From Bog-756 sp963737625 (lineage in GTDB: Bacteria > Actinomycetota > Acidimicrobiia > Acidimicrobiales > RAAP-2), in the NCBI GenBank assembly GCA_963737625.1, contig CAVTTK010000002.1, positions 62,001-126,000 of the forward strand: DNA of 64,000 nt, read 5' to 3'. The notes under the pieces were generated by a model. The model searched no databases and was not told the origin of the DNA. It worked only from the letters and a program-made list of their open reading frames with translations. The translations under genes and the position numbers were made by a program. This document shows positions 16,923-28,449 of the stretch, piece after piece. Every line of letters begins with the position of its first letter. The stretch's first letter is position 1.

Positions 16923-19868
16923 GTGCGTCCCCCCAGTGACATGCCTCAGACGGCGCGCCCGGCCTCCAATCGCCGTCGCCGTTGGATCATCGCCGCCGTC
17001 ATCATCCTCATCATTCTCATCGCCTCATTGCGGACGTTCGCCGTCTTCTACACGGACGCCCTGTGGTTCTCCTCGGTCAACCTCCACTCGGTGTGGGTGA
17101 AACTGTTCGAGATCAAGTTCGGGCTCATGGTGGTGTTCGCCGCCATCTTCGCCGTAATGCTTCTGGCCAGCCTCCTGGTGGCCGAGCGGCTGGCCCCCAA
17201 GGGACCCTCCCTCGATGCCGAGGACGAGTTCGTCAAGCGATACCAAGAGGTCATCGGACCGTATTCCCGCTGGCTGCGGGCCGCTGTGGTGATCGTGTTG
17301 TCCCTGATCATCGGGTCCCAGGCCATCGGGCAGTGGAACAACTGGATCCTGTTCCGCAACAGCACACCGTTCCCCACTACCGACCCCCAATTCCACCGCA
17401 ATGTGGCGTATTTCGTCTTCACCCTCCCCTTCGAGCAGTTCCTGGTCCACTGGACCCTGGTGGCGCTGGTCGTGGTGCTCCTGGTCACCCTGCTCAGCCA
17501 CTACCTGAATGGAGGGATCCGACTGCAGGGCTCCCGCCCACGAGTGCGACCTGCGGTCAAGGCCCACATCTCGGTCATCCTGGGTCTGCTGGCCCTGGTC
17601 AAGGCGGTGGGCTACTACCTGGCCCGGTACAGCCTGGATCTGTCCAGCAACGGGTACAACCAGGGAGCCGACTACACCGATGTCCACGCCCGACTCCCCG
17701 CACTAGAGCTCCTCATCCTGGTCTCGCTGGCCGCGGCTGTCCTCCTCATCTACAACATCCGCCGCCAGGGTTGGGCCCTGCCCATCCTCGGCGTGGGCCT
17801 GTGGTTTCTCGTGGCCCTAACGGCCGGCACCATCTATCCGGCCGCGGTTCAGGCGCTGAAGGTGAACCCGGCGCAGAACACCCTTGAACGTCCGTACATC
17901 CAACGCAACATCAACGCCACCCGGGCGGCCATGGGTCTCGACGCCATCAAGAGCTCCTCCTATCCGGCCTCGTCCACGCTCACCGCGGCCCAACTGTCGG
18001 CCAACAGTGACACGCTGGCCAATGTCAAGCTCTGGGACCAGACCCAGACCCAACCCACCTACGACAAACTCCAGGACATCCGGACCTACTACCAGTTCGA
18101 CACGCTGGCCGTGGACCGGTACAAGGTGAACGGCAGCGAGCAGCCGACGATCGTGGGTGTGCGGGAGATCAACGATGCCGACCTGCCGTCCACCTCGTGG
18201 GTGAATACCACGCTGCAGTACACCCATGGATACGGAATGATCGTCTCGCCGGCCAACGAGACCACCAGCAACGGCGATCCCCAGTTCGCCGTGGGCTACG
18301 TACCGCCGGTCTCCAACAGCGGGCTGCCCACGGTGACCCAGCCGTCCGTCTACTTCGGGCTCAACAACTCCGGGTACGTGGTGGCCAACACCAAACAGCC
18401 CGAGATCGACTTCCAGCTGACCAACGGGACGAACGTCGAGACCCACTACAAGGGTGACGGCGGGGTTCAGCTGTCGAACTTCTTCGACCAGGTGATGTTC
18501 GCCGTCCGGTTCAGCGACATCAACCTGCTCATCTCCAACCAGATCACGAGTCAGTCGCGCCTGATGTTCGACCGAGGGGTGCAGGCCCGGGTGTCCAAGG
18601 CCGCCCCCTTCCTCAGCCTCGACGCCGATCCCTACCCGGTACTCCTCAACGGGCACATCGACTGGATCCAGGACGCGTACACCACGACTGACAACTATCC
18701 CTATGCGCAGAACTCCGACACCAGCGCGCTGCCCAGTGGAAGCGGGCTCAACCAGAACCTCAACTACGTCCGCAACTCGGTCAAGGTGCTCATCGACGCC
18801 TACACCGGCAAGATGACCTTCTACGTGATGGATCCGAAGGACCCGATCATCCGGACTTACGAGAAGGCCTTCCACGGGATGTTCACACCGGAATCGAAGA
18901 TGAGCCCGGTCCTGCGCCAGCACCTCCGGTACCCCGAGGACGTCTTCACCCTGCAGGCCACCATGTACGGGAAGTACCACATCACCACGGCCCAGAGCTT
19001 CTACAGCGCCGCCGACGCCTGGGCCCTCTCGCCCTCGCCGGGATCGGGGTCACCGTCCCAGCCCCTCCAGACCACGCTCACCACCAATGCCCAAGGACAG
19101 GAGGTCTCGACGGGTCAGCTGCAGCGCATGGCCCCCCTCTACCAGGAGTTGCAGGTGCCGGGTCAGACCAAGCAGTCCTTCACCCTCCTCGATGCCTTCG
19201 TGCCGATATCGGGGCAGAGCCAGATCCAAACCCTGTCGGGATTCATGATGGCCGGCTCCGATCCCGCCGACTACGGGAAACTCCAGATGTTCGTGACACC
19301 TCGGGACCAACCAGTCCAGGGTCCGTCCATCGTGGCGGCGAAGATCGACGCCACCAAGGCGGTCTCCCAGCAGATCTCGCTGCTGAACCAGAACGGCTCC
19401 TCGGTCCAGCTGGGCAACGTGCTCATGATTCCCATCGCCAATTCGTTGCTGTACATCCAGCCCCTCTATGTGCAGTCGTCCCGCAACACATTCCCTGAAC
19501 TGCAGCAGGTGATCGCCGTCTACGGGAACCAACCGGCGGCCATCGGGGCGACGCTGAGCGACGCCCTGACCACGTTGTTCACCGCACCGGTGTCCACGAC
19601 GCCAGGAGGGGGCGGCTCCACGACCCTCTCGCCTCAGGTCCGGGCCCTACTCAACGCAGCCCAGCAGGCCTACCAGCAGGGACAGACGGATCTCAAGGCC
19701 GGCGACCTGGGTGCATACCAACAGGACATCCAGACGCTGGAATCGAACCTGCAGGAGGTTCAGCAGCTGACCGGGAGCACCGTGACCCCGATCACGCCGG
19801 GGACCACCACCACCACAACCCCGAGCTCTGTCAAGCCGACCAGCTCGACCCCGACCACCACCCACTAG
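16923..19868 (+). CDS. UPF0182 family integral membrane protein
   Basis: The protein has 981 residues, the normal size for the family. The first 300 residues contain about seven transmembrane helices, beginning with WIIAAVIILIILIASLRTFA. A large extracytoplasmic domain of 550 residues follows, with motifs such as NVKLWDQTQTQPTYDKLQDI and FYVMDPKDPIIRTYEKAF. The end is a Gln/Ser/Thr-rich tail. The family is widespread in Actinobacteria and cyanobacteria; its function is unknown. GTG 16923 is supported by TAGGCT-N7-GTG, with no ribosome binding site. Confidence 0.93.
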   Translation: MRPPSDMPQTARPASNRRRRWIIAAVIILIILIASLRTFAVFYTDALWFSSVNLHSVWVKLFEIKFGLMVVFAAIFAVMLLASLLVAERLAPKGPSLDAEDEFVKRYQEVIGPYSRWLRAAVVIVLSLIIGSQAIGQWNNWILFRNSTPFPTTDPQFHRNVAYFVFTLPFEQFLVHWTLVALVVVLLVTLLSHYLNGGIRLQGSRPRVRPAVKAHISVILGLLALVKAVGYYLARYSLDLSSNGYNQGADYTDVHARLPALELLILVSLAAAVLLIYNIRRQGWALPILGVGLWFLVALTAGTIYPAAVQALKVNPAQNTLERPYIQRNINATRAAMGLDAIKSSSYPASSTLTAAQLSANSDTLANVKLWDQTQTQPTYDKLQDIRTYYQFDTLAVDRYKVNGSEQPTIVGVREINDADLPSTSWVNTTLQYTHGYGMIVSPANETTSNGDPQFAVGYVPPVSNSGLPTVTQPSVYFGLNNSGYVVANTKQPEIDFQLTNGTNVETHYKGDGGVQLSNFFDQVMFAVRFSDINLLISNQITSQSRLMFDRGVQARVSKAAPFLSLDADPYPVLLNGHIDWIQDAYTTTDNYPYAQNSDTSALPSGSGLNQNLNYVRNSVKVLIDAYTGKMTFYVMDPKDPIIRTYEKAFHGMFTPESKMSPVLRQHLRYPEDVFTLQATMYGKYHITTAQSFYSAADAWALSPSPGSGSPSQPLQTTLTTNAQGQEVSTGQLQRMAPLYQELQVPGQTKQSFTLLDAFVPISGQSQIQTLSGFMMAGSDPADYGKLQMFVTPRDQPVQGPSIVAAKIDATKAVSQQISLLNQNGSSVQLGNVLMIPIANSLLYIQPLYVQSSRNTFPELQQVIAVYGNQPAAIGATLSDALTTLFTAPVSTTPGGGGSTTLSPQVRALLNAAQQAYQQGQTDLKAGDLGAYQQDIQTLESNLQEVQQLTGSTVTPITPGTTTTTTPSSVKPTSSTPTTTH

Positions 19869-19943
19869 TCCGGTCGGCAACACAGCTGGACTGCTCGAAG
19901 GGCCATCCGAAGGGGCGATGAACGCGGCGGGTTATCAAGATGG

Positions 19944-19949
19944 TAAGTT
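19944..19949 (+). promoter_or_regulatory. Likely -10 box of the initiator tRNA
   Basis: TAAGTT lies 12 nt before the 5' end of the tRNA in a locally A+T-richer stretch. I do not see a convincing -35. Confidence 0.3.
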
Positions 19950-19961
19950 CTCCTCTCACGA

Positions 19962-20038
<77 letters not shown>

Positions 20039-20341
20039 GCAGCCGTTCACGAAAGTGACGGCGATGCAGTAACGGAAGTCCCGGTTTCCCTTGGGGAGGC
20101 CGGGACGTTCCGCGTCCGGGGACCAGATTGCCGGGTCGTCGCTGGCCGGCCCGATCCTTCCCAGAGGATTCGAAAACGGGATCGGGCGACCTGGCGGCAG
20201 CCGCTCGGCCAGGTCTCTCAAGGCTCTGGAGTCACGTCCGAGGCCCTGGGTCAACAGGTCATCACCGGCGAGGCTGGCCATCGCCGTCTCACGCACCCGA
20301 GTGTCGGACCCCGGGCGGTCCTCCAAGCAAGCAGCGACCTG
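20039..20341. other. Intergenic region after the tRNA, no gene seen
   Basis: Apart from a hairpin at 20074-20111 I see no supported feature. A minus-strand frame through this stretch continues antisense through the tRNA and is a known kind of spurious protein. Confidence 0.5.
20074..20111 (+). terminator. Hairpin downstream of the initiator tRNA
   Basis: GTCCCGG/CCGGGAC is a perfect 7-bp stem that can extend with GGAA/TTCC after one bulged base; the loop is 15 nt. It may end the tRNA transcript. There is no T-tract. Confidence 0.35.
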
Positions 20342-22933
20342 TCACAGGATTTCGACAAAACCATTCGTTCCGTCAACCCGAATCCGCTGCCCGCTGCTGA
20401 TGAGGCGCGTTGCGTGCTCTACCCCTACGACGGCCGGCACGCCGTACTCCCGAGCGATCACTGCTCCGTGGGTCATCAGGCCCCCCACCTCGGTCACCAG
20501 GCCGGCGATGGCCACGAACGCCGGTGTCCAGCTGGGATCGGTGTAGGGGGTGACCAGGATGTCCCCGGCTTCGAGATCGGCCTCAGCCATGTCTGCGATG
20601 ACCCGAGCCCTCCCCTCGACGATCCCGGCGGACACAGCCAGGCCGACCAGTGCGTCCGGCGGCCCGGCATCCCGTCGGTAGGCGCCGGCGATGACCTCGC
20701 CGTCCGATGTGAGCACTCGAGGGGGCGTGAGGGCCTGGTAGGACATGAACTCGTCCCTCCGCCGGTCGACGAGCTGCTCGTCAATCCGATGGGTGCGGAC
20801 GACATCGCCGAACTCGTCGAACGTGAGGTAGAAGATATCCTCCGGATCACGAAGCACGTGGGCCGCCACCAGGCGCCGGGCCTCGTCCACTAGGGCCCGC
20901 TTGTAGATGAAGTAGCGGCTCACCATGCCGTATTTCGGGTACTCCCGGTACCCGATGAAGGTTCGCACCCGGTCGATGTGCCACTTGGTCTCGTCGGCCT
21001 TCTTCGCTCCGTCCGGCAGAGCCCCCACGCGCTCCAACACGTCCCGCTCCTTCTTCCGCGCCTCTTGCAGCCCCTGCTCGAACCGCCGACCCCCGGCGCC
21101 CGGTTGGAAGTTCTTGATGTTGCCGAGGATCACCGGGACGAGCGTGGTGGGGCGCTCGGCCCAGCGCGGCCTCGTGATGTCGATCTCACCGACGCAGCGC
21201 ATTCCGTACGAGTCAAGGAAGGTCCGGAAGGCGTCCTGGGCTTCCCGCCCGCCGGCGAGGTCGGCCAGCCCCTCCAGGAAATTGTCGTCCCCCTCCACGT
21301 GTTGCAGAAAGGCAACCACCTCTGGATACGGCCGGATCACATCGGCGACGTCCAGGAGGGCCAGCCCCATCTGTGACGTCACGTTGTTCGGGACGGACTG
21401 TGTGAGCGTGTCGGCCGCGTTTTTCTCGCCGAGCCACGCCTCCAGCCGCTCGTTGAGCCACCACGTGGCCTCCATGGCCGACATGAACACCTGATGGCTC
21501 CGCGGATCGAAGAGGATGCGCTTCAGCTCCTGGATGTCCGCCGCCACGAAGGCGATCAGGGCTGGTCCGAACTTTGTCCCGATGTCGTCCTGCAGTGCAG
21601 CGATGGACGACTGCGTGCGGGTGATCAGCTCGGCGACGATGGCCGGATCGGTCTCGAGCGGGGCCGGAGTGCTGACGGTGGGCGCACTGGCCTGACCCTC
21701 GTCGGGGATCGACGGGATGAAGTCGCGTTCCAGGACGGTGTCCAGCGCGTCCCTGATCAACGGATCGCTCCTCCCCATGACGTCCAGGAGGCTTGCCCGG
21801 CCGGCCGGGGAGGCCAGGCGCTGGGTGACGTCGACGAACAGCCTGCCGCCGGCCTCGTACATCCGGGGGAGGGCCGTCATCTGCCACATGGAGATCCCCA
21901 GGGGCTTCAGGGCGTCGGTCATCATCTGGCCGTGACCGACGGAGACAAAGACGTGATTCCCTCCGTCATCCGTCACGGGAATGGGGAACAGTGTGGTGAT
22001 CGGCCGGCTCTGGACGACGTGGGCGTCGTCACCGACCAGGCACCACTCGATGTCCTGAGGACGCCCGAAGTGCGCTTCTATCCGCCGGCCGAGTTGCGCG
22101 AGTGTGAGGACCTGGGCCTCGGTCAGGGCCGGCTCGTCCTGACGCTCTGATCCGATCTCCACGTCCTCGGTGCCGCCGGCCGGTGAGGCGTAGACGGCGA
22201 ACGGCTTGGTGGCGACTGACCGGGAGGCGATCTCACCCAGACGCACCTGGTAGACGTCCGGGGTCAGCCGGCCGGAGACCATCGCCTCGCCGAGGCCGAA
22301 GGTGGCCTCAATGGAGATCACGTTCCGGTTGGACGTGACGGGGTCGGCCGTGAACATCACGCCCGACGCGTCGGGCGTGACCATCCGCTGGACGACAACG
22401 GCCATGTGGACCAGCCTGTGGTCGATGCCGTGCTGCAGCCGGTAGGCCACCGCCCGCTCGGTGAACAGAGAAGCCCAACAGCGGCTGATGTGCTCGAGGA
22501 TCGCTGCCGGCCCCACGATGTTCAGGTACGTGTCCTGCTGACCGGCGAAGGATGCCGTCGGGAGGTCCTCTGCCGTGGAGCTGGATCGGACGGCGAAGGC
22601 GGCGCCCCCGCCGACCAGGGCTACCTCGTTGGTGATCTCCGCGGCCAGGTCGTCAGGGATCGGGACGCCCTCGACGGCGTGACGGATCCCGGCGCCGAGG
22701 GTGCGGATGGCCTCTCGGTCATCGGAGCTCACGCGCTCCAGCCGATCGAGCCACTCGTCGACCTCCGGCGCGCCCGTCATGATCCGACGGAAGGCGTCCG
22801 TCGTCACGCAGAAGCCAGCCGGCACCAGGATTCCTCCCATCCGCGAGAGCTCCCCGAGGTGCGCACCCTTACCACCGACCGCCCCTACCTGGTCGTGGCC
22901 GATCAGGTCGAAACCGAGCACGTACCTGCCCAC
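20342..22933 (-). CDS. rph: Rifampin phosphotransferase (PEP-synthase-like)
   Basis: The 863-residue protein has the three-part layout of rifampin phosphotransferase and matches its usual length. An N-terminal ATP-binding domain shows VGGKGAHLGELSRMGGILVP and FAVRSSSTAEDLPTASFAGQ. A central antibiotic-binding region follows. The C-terminal swivelling domain carries the phospho-histidine, His822, in GGLMTHGAVIAREYGVPAVVG. Family enzymes inactivate rifamycins by transferring the beta-phosphate of ATP to the ansa bridge. GTG 22933 is chosen for its GGGAGGGAAGG site and because it gives GRYVLGFDL at the N-terminus. A rifamycin-associated element about 100 nt upstream supports the rph assignment over a housekeeping PEP synthase. 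Confidence 0.88.
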   Translation of the reverse strand: MGRYVLGFDLIGHDQVGAVGGKGAHLGELSRMGGILVPAGFCVTTDAFRRIMTGAPEVDEWLDRLERVSSDDREAIRTLGAGIRHAVEGVPIPDDLAAEITNEVALVGGGAAFAVRSSSTAEDLPTASFAGQQDTYLNIVGPAAILEHISRCWASLFTERAVAYRLQHGIDHRLVHMAVVVQRMVTPDASGVMFTADPVTSNRNVISIEATFGLGEAMVSGRLTPDVYQVRLGEIASRSVATKPFAVYASPAGGTEDVEIGSERQDEPALTEAQVLTLAQLGRRIEAHFGRPQDIEWCLVGDDAHVVQSRPITTLFPIPVTDDGGNHVFVSVGHGQMMTDALKPLGISMWQMTALPRMYEAGGRLFVDVTQRLASPAGRASLLDVMGRSDPLIRDALDTVLERDFIPSIPDEGQASAPTVSTPAPLETDPAIVAELITRTQSSIAALQDDIGTKFGPALIAFVAADIQELKRILFDPRSHQVFMSAMEATWWLNERLEAWLGEKNAADTLTQSVPNNVTSQMGLALLDVADVIRPYPEVVAFLQHVEGDDNFLEGLADLAGGREAQDAFRTFLDSYGMRCVGEIDITRPRWAERPTTLVPVILGNIKNFQPGAGGRRFEQGLQEARKKERDVLERVGALPDGAKKADETKWHIDRVRTFIGYREYPKYGMVSRYFIYKRALVDEARRLVAAHVLRDPEDIFYLTFDEFGDVVRTHRIDEQLVDRRRDEFMSYQALTPPRVLTSDGEVIAGAYRRDAGPPDALVGLAVSAGIVEGRARVIADMAEADLEAGDILVTPYTDPSWTPAFVAIAGLVTEVGGLMTHGAVIAREYGVPAVVGVEHATRLISSGQRIRVDGTNGFVEIL

Positions 22934-23402
22934 CGGTCCACCTTCCCTCCCAGACCCACAGGTCTGTCTCATCCTTGCCGTCGATCAGGCCCTCGCCGCC
23001 AATCGGGGTGACGTGCATTGTCATCACGGCGTGGGCCCTTGCCGCAAGCCCCCCACCCCGGTGTACGTTGGTAGTGGCGGGGAGATGGGACGGGTCTGGG
23101 GCACCGGAAGGAAGAGCCCGTTGCCACTTTGTCGTCGGACGGCGAGCCTTGACCACGCTGAGACCCGGTGACGCTGCCGTAAGCGCCCGGTGGTCAAAGG
23201 GGCTGCGACGGAGAGCAGTCCCCCAGCCCGCCGATCCGTTCAGTTCAGCTGGGCGAGGAGCTGGCACCGTACACTCGCTTGGTCGGCGGGGCGTCCGACG
23301 TCACGGCCCGGTCCTCCGGGTTGCGTCCACCCAGGTGGGAGTGGTCTTCTTGGAACGGACAAGTCGAATCTCGTACGCCCCCCACGACGAATCGGAGCAC
23401 GG
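22934..23402. other. Divergent regulatory region between rph and icd
   Basis: These 469 nt hold no convincing gene. They contain the rifamycin-associated element at 23033-23052. The rest should hold the rph leader and the icd promoter; I cannot place the icd boxes with confidence. Confidence 0.6.
23033..23052 (-). promoter_or_regulatory. Rifamycin-associated element (RAE)
   Basis: On the minus strand the site reads GGGGCTTGCGGCAAGGGCCC. The published RAE, as I recall it, is GGGGCTTGCGGCAAGGCCC, so this copy differs by one extra G. The core CTTGC-G-GCAAG is an inverted repeat. It lies about 100 nt before the rph start in the correct orientation. RAEs drive rifamycin-induced expression of inactivating enzymes in Actinobacteria. 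The TTGCGG within it could also be part of a -35. Confidence 0.8.
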
Positions 23403-25622
<2,220 letters not shown>

Positions 25623-25626
25623 CCAC

Positions 25627-26178
25627 GTGCCCAAGACATCCTCGAACCGACAGACGTGGGCATCCCTGCTCTCCGTCCTGGAGCGGGCCGGCGCGAGGGA
25701 GGAGCCCAACGAGGAGGTGGCGGGTCTGACCATCCTCCACCACGGCCTGCAGTGCGCCGCCCTTCTGGCCGCCTCGGACCCCGACGATCTGGAACTCCAG
25801 GTGGCCGGCCTCCTCCACGACGTGGGTCACGTGCTTGTTCCCGGGGCCGACGATGTCCACGGCGCCGTCGGCGCCGCCGCCACCGGCCCGGTGTTCGGTG
25901 AGCGGGTGGCCGCCCTCATCGGGGGACATGTAGCGGCCAAGCGGTATCTGGTGGCCGTCGACGACACCTATCGGGGTCAGCTCTCCGAGGGGAGTCGGCG
26001 GACCCTCGGCGTCCAGGGTGAGGCCATGAGCTCGGCGGAGGTGGCGGCGTTCGTCCGCACACCTCACTTTCACGCCGCAGTCAGGCTCCGCCGCGCTGAC
26101 GAGGCGGCCAAGGATCCCGCCGCCGAGGTGCCGCCCCTCGACCATTGGCTCCCGACGCTGTCCCGGCTGGCCGGCTGA
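25627..26178 (+). CDS. HD-domain phosphohydrolase-like protein
   Basis: This 183-residue protein carries a metal-binding HD signature: HHGLQCAALL, then LLHDVGHVL. It resembles small HD proteins including diiron HD oxygenases of phosphonate breakdown, but no phosphonate gene is nearby, so the substrate is unknown. It begins 4 nt after icd with a GTG and no obvious ribosome binding site, so it may depend on translation of icd. Confidence 0.75.
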   Translation: MPKTSSNRQTWASLLSVLERAGAREEPNEEVAGLTILHHGLQCAALLAASDPDDLELQVAGLLHDVGHVLVPGADDVHGAVGAAATGPVFGERVAALIGGHVAAKRYLVAVDDTYRGQLSEGSRRTLGVQGEAMSSAEVAAFVRTPHFHAAVRLRRADEAAKDPAAEVPPLDHWLPTLSRLAG

Positions 26179-26345
26179 GCCGACCTGAGCCGACCGCTTC
26201 TTGCCGGCCATCCTGGACCCCGATCGGCTCCTCCCCGAGTTCGGACTCCCGTCGCACCTCGACGGCACGGGCAATCCCCCCTTCACCGACGGGATCCGGG
26301 CCCGGCATCTGTAGTTGACTGAACCAAGCGACCAGAGGAGCGGCC

Positions 26346-27128
26346 ATGACCACCCGAGACCACGCACCCGTCGGAGCGCCCTGCTGGGCCGACCTGTGGA
26401 CCTCCGACATCAGCGGCAGCCGCGCCTTCTACGGCGAGTTGTTCGGGTGGGAGGCCGGAGACCCGGACCCCGAGTTCGGCGGCTACTTCATCTTCACTAG
26501 CAACGGCGTGGACGTCGCGGGCGGCATGGGCGACATGGGCGAGGGGATGAAGGCCACCGACACCTGGAAGATCTATCTCGCCACCGATGACATCGCCAAG
26601 ACCACCGAGGCCGCCGAGGCAGCCGGTGCCGAAATCCTGGCCCCGGCCATGCCGGTCGGAGACCTCGGCACCCAGACGGTCCTCGTCGACCCCACCGGGG
26701 CCCACCTCGGGGTATGGGAGGCGGGGACCTTCCCGGGGTTCACGGTGCTCGACGAGCACGGCGCCCCGAGCTGGTTCGAGCTCCACACCGGTCAGTACGC
26801 GGCCGCCCTCGAGTTCTACCGAACCGTGTTCCACTGGGAGACCACGACCGTGGAGGACAGCGACGAGTTCCGCTACTCCACCATGCAGGATCCCGGGACC
26901 GGCGAGCCACTGGCCGGCATCATGGACGCCCATGCCTTCCTGCCCGAGGGCACCCCTCCCTACTGGGCGGTCTACTGGGAGGTCGATGACGCGGCCGCCG
27001 CCGTCAAGGCGGTGCGGTCACTCGGGGGTTCCGTGGTCCAGGAGACCGCGGACACCCCGTACGGGCGCATCGCCACGGTGTCCGATCCGTACGGAGCGGT
27101 CTTCCGGGTCCGTACCGGTCCCCGGTGA
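26346..27128 (+). CDS. VOC-family protein (Cfp30B-like), two glyoxalase-fold domains
   Basis: The 260-residue protein consists of two vicinal-oxygen-chelate domains (about residues 10-120 and 138-257). Each has the DxxxSxAFY-type start (SDISGSRAFYGELFGW and YAAALEFYRTVFHW). It resembles the mycobacterial 27-kDa antigen Cfp30B, whose reaction is not established. AGAGGAG lies 6 nt before the ATG. It stands alone between the HD gene and the convergent mftD gene. Confidence 0.85.
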   Translation: MTTRDHAPVGAPCWADLWTSDISGSRAFYGELFGWEAGDPDPEFGGYFIFTSNGVDVAGGMGDMGEGMKATDTWKIYLATDDIAKTTEAAEAAGAEILAPAMPVGDLGTQTVLVDPTGAHLGVWEAGTFPGFTVLDEHGAPSWFELHTGQYAAALEFYRTVFHWETTTVEDSDEFRYSTMQDPGTGEPLAGIMDAHAFLPEGTPPYWAVYWEVDDAAAAVKAVRSLGGSVVQETADTPYGRIATVSDPYGAVFRVRTGPR

Positions 27129-27196
27129 CCTGCGGTCACACGCCTTCTCGGCCTGGCCTCTGATTCTGCACCCGGCCTTGGCGGCGATGGATCGGG

Positions 27197-28381
27197 TCAG
27201 CCGTGGTCGCCGTCCCCCAGCCGACGGGTGAAGTCCGGGGGGACCACCAGGTCGGCGGGGGAGAGGTCATGGATGGAGGCGTGGCCCAGCCCGAGCACCG
27301 CAGAGTCGAGTCCACCGCGGAGAAGGTCCAGGACGTTCTCCACCCCGGCCTGGCCGTTGGCCGCCAGTCCCCACAGGTAGGCCCGTCCGATCATGACCGC
27401 TCGGGCCCCGAGGGCCAGGGCCTTGACCACGTCGCTGCCCCGTCGGATCCCTCCGTCGAGGAGGACCTCGACCTCGTCGCCCACCGTCTCGGCGATGACC
27501 GGAAGCATCCGGATGGTTGCCGGGGTGCCGTCGAGGTTGTTACCGCCGTGGTTGGACACCGAGATGGCAGTGACCCCGGCGTCGACGGCCCTCTTGGCGT
27601 CGTCCACCCGGACCACGCCCTTCAGCATGAAGGGGCCGTCCCACTGTTCCCGCAACCAGGCCACGTCGTCCCACCCGGGATTGGGCGTCCCCATCCACCT
27701 CCCGTACGCCCCGAAAAACGTGGGGGCGTCCTCACCGGGTCGGGCCAGATTGGGGACCGTCAGGTCGGGGATGGCCCCGGACCGAGCGAAGTCCCGCAGC
27801 CAGCGCGGTCGACGGAGCACCTCGGGGGCGAAGCGCAAGGCCGTCTTGAGGTCGATCTGCTCGGGGATCACCGGACTGCCCCAGTCCCGGCCGATGGCGA
27901 AGGACCAGTCGAAGGTGGCGATCAACCCCACCGCCCCGGCGGCCCGGGCCCGCTCGAGCCGCTCGCACATCTCGTCTTTGTCCCCGACCCAGTACGTCTG
28001 GAAGAACGTCTGGGGATTGGCCTCCACCACCTCTTCGATGGGCTTGCTGGCGAAACAGCTGAGACCCATCACCGTGCCCCGGGCCGCCGACGCCCGGGCC
28101 ACCGCCACCTCACCGTCGGGATGGACGGCCTGGACCCCGGTCGGCGAGATGATCACCGGCATGGACACCGGCTGCCCCATGACCGTGGTGGCCAGGTCCC
28201 GCTCGTCGCACAGGCCGGCCACATGGGGGGCCAGGCCCAGCTCGCCGAAGGCGTCCACGTTGTCGTCGACGGTCAGCCCCTTCTCCGAGCCGGCCACCAG
28301 GGCTGCGTACACCGACGGGGGCAGGCGACGCTTGGCCCGCCGCTGGGCCTCGGCCACCGTCTCGAACCAGGGATTGCTCAT
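27197..28381 (-). CDS. mftD: MftD: FMN-dependent pre-mycofactocin synthase
   Basis: The 394-residue protein is an alpha-hydroxy-acid-dehydrogenase-type flavoenzyme that closely matches mycobacterial MftD (older name LldD, Rv0694): WFETVAEAQRRAKRRLP, ISPTGVQAVHPDGEVAVARA, SVSNHGGNNLDGTPATIR and LLDGGIRRGSDVVKALALGA. The last two contain the catalytic His and FMN-phosphate loop. MftD oxidises the deaminated peptide intermediate to form pre-mycofactocin. The ATG giving SNPWFETV matches the mycobacterial start, with GAGAGAGGA upstream. It follows the SDR gene by 68 nt on the same strand. No mftA, mftB or mftC lies in the window. Confidence 0.9.
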   Translation of the reverse strand: MSNPWFETVAEAQRRAKRRLPPSVYAALVAGSEKGLTVDDNVDAFGELGLAPHVAGLCDERDLATTVMGQPVSMPVIISPTGVQAVHPDGEVAVARASAARGTVMGLSCFASKPIEEVVEANPQTFFQTYWVGDKDEMCERLERARAAGAVGLIATFDWSFAIGRDWGSPVIPEQIDLKTALRFAPEVLRRPRWLRDFARSGAIPDLTVPNLARPGEDAPTFFGAYGRWMGTPNPGWDDVAWLREQWDGPFMLKGVVRVDDAKRAVDAGVTAISVSNHGGNNLDGTPATIRMLPVIAETVGDEVEVLLDGGIRRGSDVVKALALGARAVMIGRAYLWGLAANGQAGVENVLDLLRGGLDSAVLGLGHASIHDLSPADLVVPPDFTRRLGDGDHG

Positions 28382-28449
28382 GGCCGCGCCCAATCCTCTC
28401 TCACTGGGCCCGCTCTCGCCGGGTCCGCCCCACGGCGGTCACCGCGGGC

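Noticed and set aside
20342..22933. Housekeeping PEP synthase as the identity of the PEP-utilising enzyme
   Set aside because: The upstream RAE, the length of 863 residues and the N-terminal pattern favour rifampin phosphotransferase.
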